Part shown: positions 9,400 through 20,747 of the stretch, in pieces | Position numbering within the stretch: position 1 is the stretch's first letter | Layout: every line of letters starts with the position of its first letter | Origin: Angiostrongylus vasorum | Lineage: Eukaryota; Nematoda; Chromadorea; Rhabditida; Metastrongylidae | Assembly: GCA_018806985.1 (NCBI GenBank) | Contig: JADANN010000251.1 | Coordinates: forward strand, 1,573,501 to 1,637,500 | Direction of reading: 5' to 3' | Length of the DNA stretch: 64,000 nucleotides | Notes under the pieces: model-generated | Seen by the model: the letters and a program-made list of their open reading frames with translations, nothing else | The model's database searches: none | Told to the model about the DNA's origin: nothing | Program-made: the position numbers and the translations under genes

Positions 9400-11895
9400 G
9401 TGCTGGATATGAGCTCGACCAAGCGCATCGATTCATTCGAAAAACTAAGAACACAAATCAGACGTTTATGAGTGATGAGATATAGATCAGTAACGTCTTA
9501 AGCAGTTTTCGTCGTTCACGATGTGATATCAAGCCATAAAGAAGACGACGCCGAATCGTTGTATATGGGCTTGAAAACGTTCTACAGAAAAGATTATACA
9601 TTCGTTAAGTTCACCATTGGAGATTCTAAAGCTAATAGTAGACCTAAGGGGACGTCTAAACAACATCATATTGGGACCGACGGATTGGAATGTAATGAGC
9701 AGTTTGGACGTCTGTCCGAATTTTGCAAGACGAGCAAGACATTAACAATAACTCTCAATTTCAGAAGCCCCACTCTCAATGCTGGACGTGGGAGTTTCCC
9801 AATGGAGAGTACCATAGCGAAATAGACCACGTTACAATGAATCTAAAATTTCTCCTAAACGATGTCGCTGTTGTTCAAAAATATTACACGGGACCAGACC
9901 AGCATCTCCTTCGTAAAGGATGTTATTTCTTGTGGAAAGGGAAAAAAAAGACTAAGTTCAACAAACGGCGTCCCAAAACCACCATTAACTGGGATTTACT
10001 CAGTCCAATAGTCGGTTAATGGGAGGGTAAGGTTCTCGATAACATCGGTGGAGAATTTTCACATTCTAACGTTAGCACCATGGAGTCTGAGAGTTAGAAG
10101 GTCACCAATAGACGTCTATCTTCAGGAACACTCCAGCTCACATGCTAGCGTGAAATTGCGCAAGCTGAAGACGATCGCCAGCTCATGTCATAACTTGCAA
10201 AACAATGCAGACAGGCGATAAAAGGAATTCTTGAAGTGAGAATAGAAGCTGTTGTAGCCGAAGCTGCAGAGGCTGGGAAAAGCATTCGCAAGGCCCACCG
10301 AAGCTTCGCCAATAACAAGACCAAGATGATTGCACTCCGGCGCCCATATGGACAACTTACAGCATCCAAAATGTCATTGGAGAAAATCATTCCCGATTAC
10401 TAGTCAGATCTCTTCAATAGCAACGTTCTCCTACCCTCATTTGAAATAAAGGATGACAGGTGTGTCGTACGACCGGTTCTCCGTTCCGAAATCCGAAGTG
10501 CTATTTCATCGGTGAAAGATCAAACAATACCGGGTTCGCACAGGATAAGATCTGAGCAGTTTAAGAACCTTCCGTTAGTGCTCATAAACACAATGGCCCG
10601 GCTCTTCACACGTCCTCCGACAAAAGGCAAAATTGCTATTCAGTAAAATACCAGCAATACCGCCATATTAATCCAAGAGGATGATCTTGCAATATATGCA
10701 ACAAACGCCCTATCTGCTTGCGATCTGTCGCATAAAATCTCTTCACTCATGTCATCCCAAAGAAAACTGACAGAACACTGGACGAAGGACACCCGCTTGA
10801 GCAAGCAGAGTTTCGAAAAGGACTCACTAAGGTGGACCACGTCCGTACGATAACAAGGCTCATTGAAGTATCGCGAGAATACAAAATACCGCTCTGTCTC
10901 ACTTTCATCGATTTACAAAAGGCCTTTGATTCAACTGAGATAGAAGCAGTCATTGAAACGCTGGGCAGCCAGGAAGTCCCTGGTCAGTATGTGAAGATTC
11001 TTGGTGAGCTGTGTAAAAGTTTCACAACCAAGATATCATCATTCTACAACGATATTAACATCGACGTGAAAAGAGGGTTTAGTCAAGGCGATATCATCGC
11101 ACCAAAATTGTTTACCTCCATTCTCGAGTGCTCCATGAAAATATTGGATTAGCCAACATGGGAGTGAAAGTCGATAGTCGTCCATTACACTGTCTTAGCC
11201 TTGCTGATGACATCGTTTTTATTATCACACCAAACATTAGCCATGCGGAACGGATGGTTGCCGACTTTGATAAAGCCAGCAAAAAAAATTGGTCATTGAC
11301 TAAATCTCGCAACAAAGATGTTCATAAAGAAGGGTTTATTTACCTACGTTTCATTTACACTCAATAATTCACGATTCTTCCTGCCTTAATATGTCCGTCA
11401 GAAACCTGGTCGCTACATAAGCAGGATGAAAAAACCCTCAGTGTTATAGAATGCGCAGTCGAAAGAACGATGCTGGGAGTGTTTCGTATCACGCAGGTGA
11501 GGGACAGGATCCGAAGCTCCGACTTACTTCAACTACCAAAAATCAAAGGCTCCATTCTATGCGCCAAACTCAAGAAAATAAGATGTGCCGGCCTAGTAAT
11601 ACGTACGAACGACTGCCGATGGACAAGACCAGTTAGTGACTGATTTGCCGGGATGTCAAAGGCGCGACAGAAAGACCACCGATGCGATCGTCAGAGTTAT
11701 TCACGGGAATCCCAGAAGGAGGATATGATGCTCAATCATTTGTAAGAGCAAGTAGATCCCACTGGGATGGGTCTTGTACGCGACAGGAGAGATGAAAGAT
11801 TTACTTGCGCTCGTTCGAATCACTCGTCAATCAATGTGCCGATAGGTGATACAGATGGACTGAACAGAATTAGAAAATACTGGAAGAAACAAGCT
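9400..11895 (+). mobile_element. RTE2: decayed RTE-type non-LTR retrotransposon
   Basis: Endonuclease remnants start near 9415 (IDSFEKLRTQIRRL) and continue at 9523-9825 (GDSKANSRPKGTSKQHHIG, then RLSEFCKTSKT). The linker lies at about 9830-10400 (EAAEAGKSIRKAHRSFANN). RT runs from about 10750 to 11370: DHVRTITRLIEVSREYKIPL, FIDLQKAFDSTE, FSQGDIIAPKLFTSILE, then SLADDIVFII, where the usual FADD box has become LADD. A C-terminal part near 11440-11700 reads VERTMLGVFRITQVRDRIRS. The 3' end carries the tail GGTGATACAGATGG near 11846, the same GGTGATAC unit that ends copies at 33.5 and 37.4 kb. Stops and frameshifts are frequent. Confidence 0.85.
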
Positions 11896-12026
11896 TAACT
11901 ATCGCAGCTTACATATGGTGTAAGTTAGGCATACATGTCGTGTGAAGGTTAAGTATATATCCAAAAAAAAAAGTGAAAGGAAGTCCCAAAGACCAAGCCA
12001 TTAATGAGGTATTAACGTAAATTTAC

Positions 12027-12201
12027 CTAATTCGTGAGATACGGTTTCTTCCTTGGTTCGTTGTCGCTCGCAACGAAGACGATAGATGGTCTCAATGGCT
12101 TCGTAGTATTCCCTCATCTGCTGGGCTTCCAAGTGACTACGATTATAGCGGTCACAAAAAACAAAGTTCTCAGCTCGCTGATGTAATGATACGATAAAAT
12201 C
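12027..12201 (-). CDS. Internal host exon, spectrin-repeat-like helical segment
   Basis: On the minus strand an acceptor (GAAATTCTAG) precedes 175 nt of open frame and a donor (GTAAAT) follows. The 58 residues run DFIVSLHQRAENFVFCDRYN, SHLEAQQMREYYEAIETIYR, LRCERQRTKEETVSHEL. The spacing of aromatic and leucine residues with abundant E, Q and R resembles one helix pair of a spectrin-type repeat, such as those in Dbl or Trio-class exchange factors; this is a resemblance, not an identification. Read in phase 0, the exon ends in phase 1 and joins in frame to the acceptor at 8763. I could not find the next upstream exon with confidence. Confidence 0.6.
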
Positions 12202-13199
12202 CTAGAATTTCTCGAAAATTGACAAAGTTATTGAGTAACTTTTGACTTATTATTGCACTAACAAAGGATTATGTAACGCAATTTGGGCAACCACTGATTT
12301 CCTGGGTCACACAGCACACCGATTCCTGACACCGATCAGCACATATGCGATTTTTTTCCGATAAGAGATTGCACTCGCATCGGCAAGCGGAACTTCCACT
12401 GGGCCTGGCTCATCGGCTTACGGATGAAGTTCGAGTCGGACGTACACTTCATAAGTGAGAAACGGCAAGTGTTAAGGGTTTTTTATTGTTGCCCTAAAAT
12501 AGGAGCTGTCCACTGACATCAGAAAAAGTATTTCATTCCTTTTTTAGCAAATGCTATGACAACTGCTGTTATACTCAATGGAACTATACGACATCGGTTA
12601 CTCGATTTCCTATCAGCGTACGGCTCAACGAAAATCTGCCACCACGTCGTGATCCTAGTCATTTCTGAATCGAGTCTCGTGATCGAGATTCACATTACGG
12701 TCGTTTAAGCTAGGAAATCCCTTCTGCAGTCAATCGACAAATGAGTGTGGCACGTGATACCAGGTGTGCTTAAAAAGCGGAATGGACGAATCCAGAGAAA
12801 AGGACACAAAATGGCGAAAAAATTTTCCATCGGAGTTCACTTACAAACTTTAGAAGACCATCCAATGCTAACTTCATTCTTTTACAGAATACCTTAGTAA
12901 ATTTCTTTTCCTTGTAGCATTTTTTCGAAATTTTTTTCGGTGTTTCGGTTAAATTCCACTATCTTTTAATATTCATCAAATTCTCGACCAGAAATTCGGT
13001 TTTACTAGGATTCATGGTGGCCCAAAATGAACCTTACTTCGCTAAATTCTCTACATCTTCTTTGCCGCAACATTTCACGTATATTTTTGACATTCAACTA
13101 AACTTCTACGCTATGGACTAGATCCCTTTGCAAACGAAGCTGTTGTGGTTTTAGATTGCAGTACTCATTACTTCTTGCCTCTACCATCCAACGAAAATC
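12202..13199. other. No recognised feature (intron or intergenic)
   Basis: About 1 kb of unique AT-rich DNA upstream of the 12.0 kb exon. No repeat family or open frame worth calling. Confidence 0.35.
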
Positions 13200-13560
13200 G
13201 AGAGATATGAATAACTTCGACGTTTTTTTGTATAACCCGACATCACGTCCATAGTGCGGATTCCAGCATTTCTTGCATTCAATTCGTTTTCTTGGAAGAC
13301 GTAGAGTCCACGAATGTCGTTGCACATCTCGTATCTTCTTTCGACTGCTGCTTGAGGATTTCGTCTTCTTTATGAATGTCGTAGAATGCTGATTGAGTCG
13401 ATTCTCCTTGAAATCTTGGAGATAGCCAAACAAATTCATTTCCACGTGGATTGGAGGAGAGTACTTGGGTGAGGTTCGGACCGTTTCCTGATGGACTGTA
13501 CCGCTAACCATTCTGTTAACCGCGCCGCGCTGTCTCATAATAAGGTCCGCACATTCCAAT
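13200..13560 (-). mobile_element. SINE-3 copy (diverged)
   Basis: The minus strand carries the SINE-3 body, as at 29.8 and 57.2 kb: AGAATCGACTCAATCAGC, GACATTCATAAAGAAGACG, AGTCGAAAGAAGATACGAG, GAATCCGCACTATGGACGTG. The 153-codon open frame across it is fortuitous. Confidence 0.65.
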
Positions 13561-14029
13561 TTTCTAACTCTTTATTCTGGTATGAGAACGAGCTGAGTGT
13601 ATGGATTAAAGAACAAACTTACAAGCAGTGCATTCGTTTGCTCCATCTTAATATCTTTTTCTTTCTCGTAAATAATTATTGCAATATGAAGAAAGAGTGT
13701 TTGAAAATTTTTGGGAACTCAAATGATAGCCAGCCTCACCTCATCGGCAATGTCCTTGTAAAGACTGTATAGCGTGGCAAAGTGAACCAGTAAAGCCATC
13801 GATTGATAGAACTTAGCATAAGAATGATCCTTAAGGTAAATGAAAGAGTAAACCGATATTATGCGCATAAACTGAGCTTCGTTTTAAGCTGTTTTTTAAG
13901 AAATGAATTTTACAAAGCGAAATTCCGAAATGAAAAATCGTTATTGCTTTAAGCTGTAATTGGTTAAGGCGGTATGAATAGTTGTCTCCGATGTAGCTAA
14001 ATCGACCAAACACTTTTTTCATGGAAGGG
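13561..14029. other. No recognised feature
   Basis: Unique sequence between SINE-3 and a SINE-2 relic. Confidence 0.35.
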
Positions 14030-14255
14030 CATTATGTTCAATACAACCACATGGATGCTGAGTTCTGAACAAAGCTCAGAAACTCGGTTAGGCTTCGAAT
14101 GCGTGGTTAGCCTTTCCGGCGTGTCGCGCATTCTCCATTACCCCAACCAAGGTCATTGTTTTGCTCTTCTCTCTGCCAATTTTTCTTTTGCTCTAACGGT
14201 GCTACAATCACTCATCAAAGGAAAAAAATCTGGGAAGCACAAATAGGCATCGGAC
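14030..14255 (-). mobile_element. SINE-2 relic
   Basis: Diverged but collinear with the copy at 63.6-63.9 kb: CAATACAACCACATGGATGC at one end and GGGAAGCACAAATAGGC at the other. Weakest of the SINE-2 calls. Confidence 0.45.
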
Positions 14256-14756
14256 CTAGTTAGCCTGAGCTCTCATCTCAGCATCCTTGTGCTTACATTT
14301 CTGCACAGTACCCCAGCGAAAAAAAGAATATACATGAAATAAAGTTAAACACTGTGATTTTGACTGCAGTTTCAGATTAACTGGGTTAAATACTGGTTTA
14401 TGATTCAAAGTCATTCTCGTTGAAGGTTGATTGCTGATAACACCGAGGGAGGAATGTAAAGGCCTAGGTTACTGTACTTATAAAACGTCATACCCTAGAG
14501 AAGGTAATAATCTGTTCGAAACCCACTTAGGGTTTCAAGCTTTGCTTATAACTACGCATCTTTGTAGTGGCATCTCCTAGTTTATTCCAATACCTTCATT
14601 TTAGTAGCAAGAAGTGTTAACCTTGTCAGCCTTCGTCGTGACCACCTTGTAAAGTGAAAGTATTTGCGCCCAGTAGCTTCGGCGAGTGATATTTCTAAAG
14701 AAGGAAATTACTTAAGGAATAGACGAAATATTTGTTTTTCTTAGAAACATTATTTG
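14256..14756. other. No recognised feature
   Basis: Unique sequence, no convincing exon. Confidence 0.35.
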
Positions 14757-15045
14757 TAGGGAGACCCTGCAACACAGTGGTAAAAGAGGCGCCTAATAAT
14801 AGATACTGGGCCATTCACTGGTCAAATCCGTGACAAGAGATCACCGAACCTTTGATCACTCTGAGGTCAGCCAACAAGGACCACACTTGTCTGGTGGAAT
14901 GAAAACATTTAAGTACACTGATATACAAGGAAAAGTCATTATATAGACAGGTATGCATTCAATAACCTCTACGATAGTTGATGAAGTCAAGTGCCTAAGG
15001 CATCCCTCACAGATTAATCAATGCCGAACATTTCTTGATAAAATG
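14757..15045 (+). mobile_element. SINE-1 relic
   Basis: Recognisable in order: CAACACAGTGGTAAAAGAGG (A box), CCGAACCTTTGATCACTC, GTATGCATTCAATAACCTC, GATTAATCAATGCCGAAC. Strongly diverged. Confidence 0.6.
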
Positions 15046-15426
15046 AGAGCTTTGTAGAGAATTGTCGGGTTTCGCCCAAACTCTGTATGGATGCTTAATG
15101 TGTTTTTTATTCAAGAAAACCATTTAGGGAGATAGGCACTAGCCTAATACGTCAGCAAAGCAATCGGTGAATTCGCAGCCGTTTTGGAATAGTTCCAGTT
15201 GCCTGGTGGAGAAACTCCCTTCACGGTGGCTGAACCACATCCCCTGAAGAGCTCGGAATGACATGTCATGACCACTTCGAGTTTCCAGAGATTCCAAAGA
15301 AGAATGAACCAGAATTTAGTACCCCACTGAAGGAACTAAACTATGTATCACAAGGTCGAATCCATGTTTGAACCCAGCTATCTTTTTGAATGACGGTTGA
15401 GAAATCAGCATGTGGGCATGAGGCAT
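15046..15426. other. No recognised feature
   Basis: Unique sequence downstream (minus-strand sense) of the 15.4-15.9 kb ORF; may hold its 3' region. Confidence 0.3.
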
Positions 15427-15921
15427 TTATCGAACTATGTGAGTTTCAGAAAAAAGAGTGAAAGCGTACCGCTCATCATACGGAAGCTGTTGGACATTGT
15501 AATGCGCATGGCTGTACACCTCAGATATAATCGATGCAAATATCATTAAAAAGCTTCCGTTTTTCTTTGAGACATGCGTCGTTTTCAACAATTCCATAGC
15601 TTCGGTACAAACTGGAACAATACTCTTTGAGGGTACTTCATAAAACATCTGATCCGCCCACAAAGTATTGTGTTGTCACAATTGAAAACCCAACAAACTG
15701 TGGCATTTTCTATGCATAGGGTCTGCAACAAACGAGGACCTTTATTATCACAATCTTCCGTAAAACATCGCGTACTTTTATGATTAGCCACTGTGTCCCA
15801 GTAGGTTTCGTTGAGTTTTGAATGAAAATACCCATAGATTTCGCCCATCTCGTCCGTGGTGAAGTGAACTCTACTATTTACGTCTACACTGCGCTTATGA
15901 CGTAGATGTAGTTGCATTTTC
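15427..15921 (-). pseudogene. Host-like coding block with a frameshift, unknown protein
   Basis: A minus-strand acceptor (TCTCTTTCCAG) is followed by an open frame: HFTTDEMGEIYGYFHSKLNE, FTEDCDNKGPRLLQTLCIE, NATVCWVFNCDNTIL. Near 15660 the sensible reading moves to another frame, WADQMFYEVPSKSIVPVC, THVSKKNGSFLMIFASI, SHAHYNVQQLPYDERYAF, up to TAA at 15427. Both halves have ordinary amino-acid composition and several cysteines, so they probably belong to one protein split by a single-base change. A sequencing error or an unrecognised short intron is possible. I do not recognise a family. Confidence 0.45.
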
Positions 15922-16013
15922 CTGGAAAGAGATTCTGTCTTATTTTTCTACCTACTTAAAAGCTCGGAACTTCGCATCTAAGACTGCTATAGATAAAAAC
16001 AACATAATTAACG

Positions 16014-16272
16014 CTTGGGCTACGTAGCGCAGTGGTAAGAGGTACCCTGAAATTCACAGCATCACTGATTCGATTTTGCGTCTTGGGTTAAGCAAGTCCT
16101 CCTCCATCCAACTAGGTCCAGAAAATTGGTAGCACACTTATCTAGGAGGATGAAAATGCTGCCTTAGTCCATAGGTGGAGCCTTCTAAATCACTGTTTGG
16201 GCAAAACATGCTTTCAATCACCTCTAAGATGCTTAATGGAGTCGATGGTTCATGGCTCATTAATAAGGAATT
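16014..16272 (+). mobile_element. SINE-1 relic
   Basis: A box TAGCGCAGTGG, later CATGCTTTCAATCACCTC, GATGCTTAATGGAGTCGATG and a degraded 3' end. Confidence 0.65.
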
Positions 16273-17204
16273 GAGTTTTGAATGAAAATACCCATAGATT
16301 CACCATCGCCCTCCTCGTCTCTTATAATTCTCTCGCGAAAAGTTTTTTTTTAACTAGGAAGCTTTCATCGCTATCACCTACTGCGTCATCGTTGCTGAAA
16401 ATTAATACCCAGAGCCGTACGATTAGTATCGTGTGAAGAACGGATGTGGTACGACACGCAATTTTTCGCGACAGTTGCTCTCAATTGAAAATCGACCATT
16501 CTATTTAAGTCTCGCCTGTGAGCATATTTACCGTCCTCTTTAGCCGTAGTTTTTAAACAACTGTTTTCGTCGAGAGGGCAGTTAATCACCGCGTCAAAGA
16601 AATATTTTAGTCTTTCTTTTAGCTATGATACTCCCGCTCTCGTTGTACCCTTCTCTCCAACAACAATATTTGTAGCTTGATCAAGCTCGTCCAAAGAACA
16701 ACCGTTCTATGTCACCAAGCCTGAATAATACGTTTACTGACCCAAAATTTCATGAACTGGTGTGCGTTATATAAGTTGTCGATTGACTACCAACGCTGCA
16801 ACAAAAATCTCTGTGCTGCGAAATAAACGATGAGAAAGCAAAGGAGATGAGATCAATTCAACTTGTCCAATTTGCCCCTAGGAACGGAGGAAAATCTGAT
16901 TAAGCCGGACCGATAGTGTTGATTGTAGGAAACCTACTAGGTACATTACCAGAGACGTACCAAATCAAACTGATTTCAGTTTTCAGAGCTATTTGACTGA
17001 GCAGGTAAGTATTACAATTCAAAGAAATTTATCAATGATTTTTACATTCGCCTATGTCATCTTTCCTGTTTTTTCCTTCATTGCATTGCTGTCCTCCTTC
17101 GGTTTGCTGAAAAGTGTGAAAAGTGGAAATCATTAACAACGTTTTAGATGAGTGTTGATCACCCGAATCCTTAGAAGATTAGTTTATTTTTCCATCGTAA
17201 TAGA
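16273..17204. other. No recognised feature
   Basis: Unique sequence. A 67-codon minus-strand frame at 16386-16589 has normal composition but no splice context that I trust. Confidence 0.3.
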
Positions 17205-17592
17205 ATTACTTTTGTGGTCTTTTGTGGAACTTCCTGGATACTTTGATGCTTGGATGGCCCGTCCTCACTGGTCCTGCGAGCACCAGCATATGCACCTTTT
17301 TCGGAGTTTGGCTGGTCGAGCTATTGTTTCCCTGGGGACTCGAGACCATCCTAGCCAAAGCCTCAGGTCGTCACAACCACGCAGCCTTTGTGGATCAGAG
17401 GGAGATTTGCCACCATGCGACTAGTTTGATACCAGGACGGTGGTGGATCCTAGTACTGGTTTACTCTTAGCTCGGTTTCCCAACGGAAACGTCGGACTCT
17501 TCTCAGCATAGGAGGCCCTGGCGACGGGATGAATACTCTCGCTATACATCGCAGCCCGACACCCAGGAACACCTCCTAGCCACGATGAGGCG
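17205..17592 (-). mobile_element. RTE-tailed short element
   Basis: Tail at the left (GGATACTTTGATGCTTGG), conserved body GCCACCATGCGACTAG and CAGGACGGTGGTGGATCC, 5' hairpin region at the right (CCACGATGAGGCGGTAAACC). Confidence 0.75.
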
Positions 17593-17743
17593 GTAAACCG
17601 TTCGAAGGTTGTTGATTGTTGAACTTCGTTGCACTAAACTGCACATTTCCACCATCGAACGAAATAATAAACACTGGATCGAATCATGGATAGTGCATGA
17701 TAACTGACAAAATTTCCCTTGCATCTTTCAATGTATAAATATG

Positions 17744-17748
<5 letters not shown>

Positions 17749-17800
<52 letters not shown>
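17749..17800. repeat. (TA)n microsatellite
   Basis: About 26 perfect TA units. Confidence 0.95.
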
Positions 17801-17804
<4 letters not shown>

Positions 17805-18133
17805 ACTGTATAAGGAAGAACAGTTATGGGAAACGTGCTAAGGTGCATAATGCATGAAATAGTACGCTCTGGAGTAGCAGAGCGCTAAAAGTTCGTTTTC
17901 ATTCTAGGTTTAAATTACAAATAAGATATGTTTAAATACTGTGCATATCTGAAGCTAGCAAATACGATCTTTAATGAATTCTCCAAAAGTTAGGAACTAG
18001 ATAGTTTTAAACAAACGATTCGAGCTCGCGGCCAAATGACGACGTGCGGTGGCGGTTCGTCTTCAAAAGGTTGGAATCCACCATGAAGTAAGAGCTAATA
18101 GTGGGTTCCAGGCTATAAATAATTTAAATTAAA
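17801..18133. other. No recognised feature
   Basis: Unique sequence between the microsatellite and a SINE-1 copy. Confidence 0.35.
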
Positions 18134-18400
18134 TGGGGCACGTGTGGCGCAGTAATTATAGATGCTCCGCTGTGCACATGGGTTCGATCCCGCGCACAAG
18201 CTCACCAAGCCTTCCATCTCTCCTGGGTCAGCAAATTGGTACCAGCCCTGTGTGGGAGCATAGCAGAACTGACTCGATACACGGCTGGGCTCTGTATAGA
18301 CCAGATATGCATTCAGTCACTTCTAACGATGCTTAATGAAGTCGAATGCATGGCGCATCCCTAGTGGTTGATCATGGCCGAGAGCTTTATCCTTTTTTTG
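18134..18400 (+). mobile_element. SINE-1 copy
   Basis: A box TGGCGCAGTAATT, B box GGTTCGATCCC, full body, 3' end GGTTGATCATGGCCGAGAGC followed by TTTATCC and then a TA microsatellite. Confidence 0.8.
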
Positions 18401-18403
18401 AAC

Positions 18404-18406
<3 letters not shown>

Positions 18407-18451
<45 letters not shown>

Positions 18452-18711
18452 GTCAATATACATGAAAGAGCACATATTTGCGCATGAAGGATACATACAT
18501 ATACATATGCATAAATATGTAATTACACAATTACACATACACATACATAGACAACATACATATACAGTATATACATATACAATACATATACGTATATATG
18601 TACAATATACATACATGCATACACATACGTATGCATATATACGCATTTACACATGTGCATATATCGGACATACATTTGCATACATATTATACATAAGCAT
18701 ACACGTATAGT
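18407..18711. repeat. TA and CATACA-type microsatellite block
   Basis: TA run at 18407-18445, then irregular CATATA/CATACA repeats to the PLE-B junction. Long frames across it are low-complexity artefacts. Confidence 0.85.
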
Positions 18712-18840
18712 TCCCAAGATTGACATTCTATTAACTTCGGCATTGGAGTATAAATGCGTCGTTTTCTTCCTCACCAATCGCGAGGTTGTTAAACAGCGTA
18801 CATTTACTTCCATACAATAACACACATATAACACAATCGT

Positions 18841-18876
18841 AGCTGACGTTTCGGCAGAATCGTCTTCTTCGGAGCC
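18841..18876 (-). ncRNA. Hammerhead-like motif, PLE-B
   Basis: Minus strand; the core reads CCGAAGA, a change at the second core position, and stem II is GAC/GCC with a mismatch. Flank GAAACGTCAGC is kept. Probably inactive. Confidence 0.45.
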
Positions 18877-19635
18877 TGAAAGGGTGCACTAGTACGCAAC
18901 TAACTAGGTCAAACGCTTCAACAGCACAAACAGAAAGATGAGAATCTAAATGGTAATCACACGGTCAACAGCTTCTCGAAAAACTCACCGTTTTTTACGT
19001 GCCTTCCTCTGAGGAAGAGCCGCTGATCAGCGTCGCATATGGTTGACGACTGCACTTCCCCACATCAACGATCGACACGAAGGTACGGGGCAAGACCACG
19101 TGTGATCTCGGAGCATTCCTGCCTGCTGTTCACTTTAGGGTTTTTGGCGTTTATCCAAAAAACCTCAAGAAGCTTGCGCGCTGGTGTTTTGGCATTCTGT
19201 GCGAGGATAGTAACTTCTATATCAAAATCGTCTCCGCTATGCTTCTATATCCTATGCGTCCCTAGTAGCGTGCCTTGCTTTTCGTTTGCCATCTCAGTGT
19301 TCTTCTATGCGGATACATAAAGGTCTCCCCGTTTCGCCAAAATATTCTCTCCGAAATCATTACAAGAGATCAGTACATCGTAACTGAACTCATGCAATAA
19401 CCGTTATTGCCAAAAGGGCAGATTAACAATTTTCTGTTTCACATAGACGGTCATACAGGCGATTACGAACTAACTAACGACGGAGAGTATCCGGTGGTGT
19501 TTCTACTATCGCAACCGATTCCTCTAAAACTGCCCTTCTTAAGCACAGTTTAATAGCTATACTTACTTCATCGCTAATAATGGGTAGCATAAACGCGATT
19601 TTGTTTTGGCCAAGTGTTTGGTCTTGGGGCGCCGC

Positions 19636-20193
19636 TCATCTTTTAAACATATCTCGTCGGGTTAGGGAAGAAAGGAAATGAACGAGGATGTTTTTGTTAC
19701 TTGATTTTCGGTACCACTTTGTCATGTAACCGCTGCTTGATGAGTTCACTTGAACGTTAAGAAATGGAAGCCAGTTCTCTTTCGGTTTCTCCCGGGTAAA
19801 CTTGATGTACACAGACTTCTCATTCAATAACTCAAAGCATTTGTCCATCTCCTCTTGAGTAGAGAAAATGACAAAACAATCATCTATATATCTGCAGCAG
19901 AGTAGCGGCCGGAGATCGATAACCGGGGCTTTCATTTTAGACATGAAAGCGATGGGAAGACTTGGTGCCAACCGCTGTCCCATTGCCAACCGTCTCATTT
20001 GCGCGTAATATTTCCCAGACCATCTGAAGATCGAGCGGTTTAGGCACTCCTTTAAGAGAGCCATAAGCTGCTGTATGGACATGCCGTGCATTTTTATTCT
20101 TCCTTCATGTTCAACAAGAAGTTCGTGGATGGCATGCATTGCGGAGTCATTCAATGCGTTGGTGTAGAGCGCGGAAGCATTGAAAGACTCCAT
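19636..20193 (-). CDS. PLE-B reverse transcriptase fragment, 185 codons open
   Basis: Longest intact RT frame in the window. From the N-terminal side: SFNASALYTNALNDSAMHA (first aspartate block, degraded relative to VTALYTNV at 25.6 kb), LKECLNRSIFRWSGKYYAQ, GQRLAPSLPIAFMSKMKAP, then CRYIDDCFVIF with the Y-x-DD catalytic box, and WYRKSSNKNILVHF. The usual first-block aspartate is replaced by asparagine or alanine, so catalysis is unlikely. It lacks the N-terminal third of the domain. Confidence 0.8.
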   Translation of the reverse strand: MESFNASALYTNALNDSAMHAIHELLVEHEGRIKMHGMSIQQLMALLKECLNRSIFRWSGKYYAQMRRLAMGQRLAPSLPIAFMSKMKAPVIDLRPLLCCRYIDDCFVIFSTQEEMDKCFELLNEKSVYIKFTREKPKENWLPFLNVQVNSSSSGYMTKWYRKSSNKNILVHFLSSLTRRDMFKR

Positions 20194-20222
20194 CGTTGTA
20201 CGCGTTGTTAGAAGACGCGCTA

Positions 20223-20694
20223 CGACGATTTTGATATAAAAGTCACTATCCTCGCATAGGATGCTAAAACACCAGCGTGCAAGGTTCTTGAGGCTTCTTG
20301 GATAAATGCCAAGAGCCCTTAAATGAACAGCAGTGAGGAATGCCCCGAGATCAGGCGGTGATCTCGCCCCGTACCTTCGTTGATGTGGGGAGGTGCAGTC
20401 GTCAACGATATGCGACGCTGATCAGCGGCTCTTCCTCAGTGGATGGCACGTAAAAAACGGTGGGTTTTTCGAGAAGCTGTTGATCGTGTGACTAACATTT
20501 AGATTCCCATATTTCTGTATGTGTTACCGAAGCGTTTGACGTAGTAAATTGCATATCCCTATGCCGCTCGAGGCTCTGAAGAAGGCGATCCTGCCGAAAC
20601 GTCAGGTACGGTTGTGGTGTTTGTGTGTTATTGTATGGAAGTAAACGTACGCTGTTTAACAACCTCGCGATTGCTGAGAAAGAAAACGACGTTG

Positions 20695-20698
<4 letters not shown>
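20223..20698 (+). mobile_element. PLE-B inverted partner: plus-strand 3' end
   Basis: Starts inside the endonuclease C-terminus (DFDIKVTIL-like residues) and runs through the 3' region to GAAAACGACGTTG, where TA microsatellite begins. Opposite orientation to PLE-B, as at 3888 and 50230. Confidence 0.85.
20572..20607 (+). ncRNA. Hammerhead-like motif
   Basis: Flank GGCT, core CTGAAGA, stem GGC/GCC with loop GATCCT, GAAACGTC, then AGGT; the last flank base pairs less well than AGCT. Confidence 0.5.

Positions 20699-20745
<47 letters not shown>
20699..20745. repeat. (TA)n microsatellite
   Basis: Directly abuts the PLE-B 3' end. Confidence 0.95.

Positions 20746-20747
<2 letters not shown>

Larger units (their letters stand above)
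18712..20222 (-). mobile_element. PLE-B: RT, GIY-YIG and 3' end
   Basis: Minus-strand PLE copy, 5'-truncated at about 20222. From 5' to 3': RT (19636-20193), the cysteine-bearing linker, GIY-YIG remnant (about 19140-19390, frameshifted), 3' region with hammerhead-like block, and 50 bp of the next unit's N-terminal sequence at 18712-18760. The 5' end abuts an inverted plus-strand PLE 3' fragment. Both outer ends lie in TA-rich microsatellite, so a target duplication cannot be read. Confidence 0.85.

Noticed and set aside
13098..13559. 153-codon minus-strand frame, serine- and arginine-rich
   Set aside because: It lies over SINE-3 sequence that recurs at 29.8 and 57.2 kb; composition is that of translated repeat.
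18323..18834. Cysteine- and tyrosine-rich frames in both directions
   Set aside because: Translations of TA and CATACA microsatellite.
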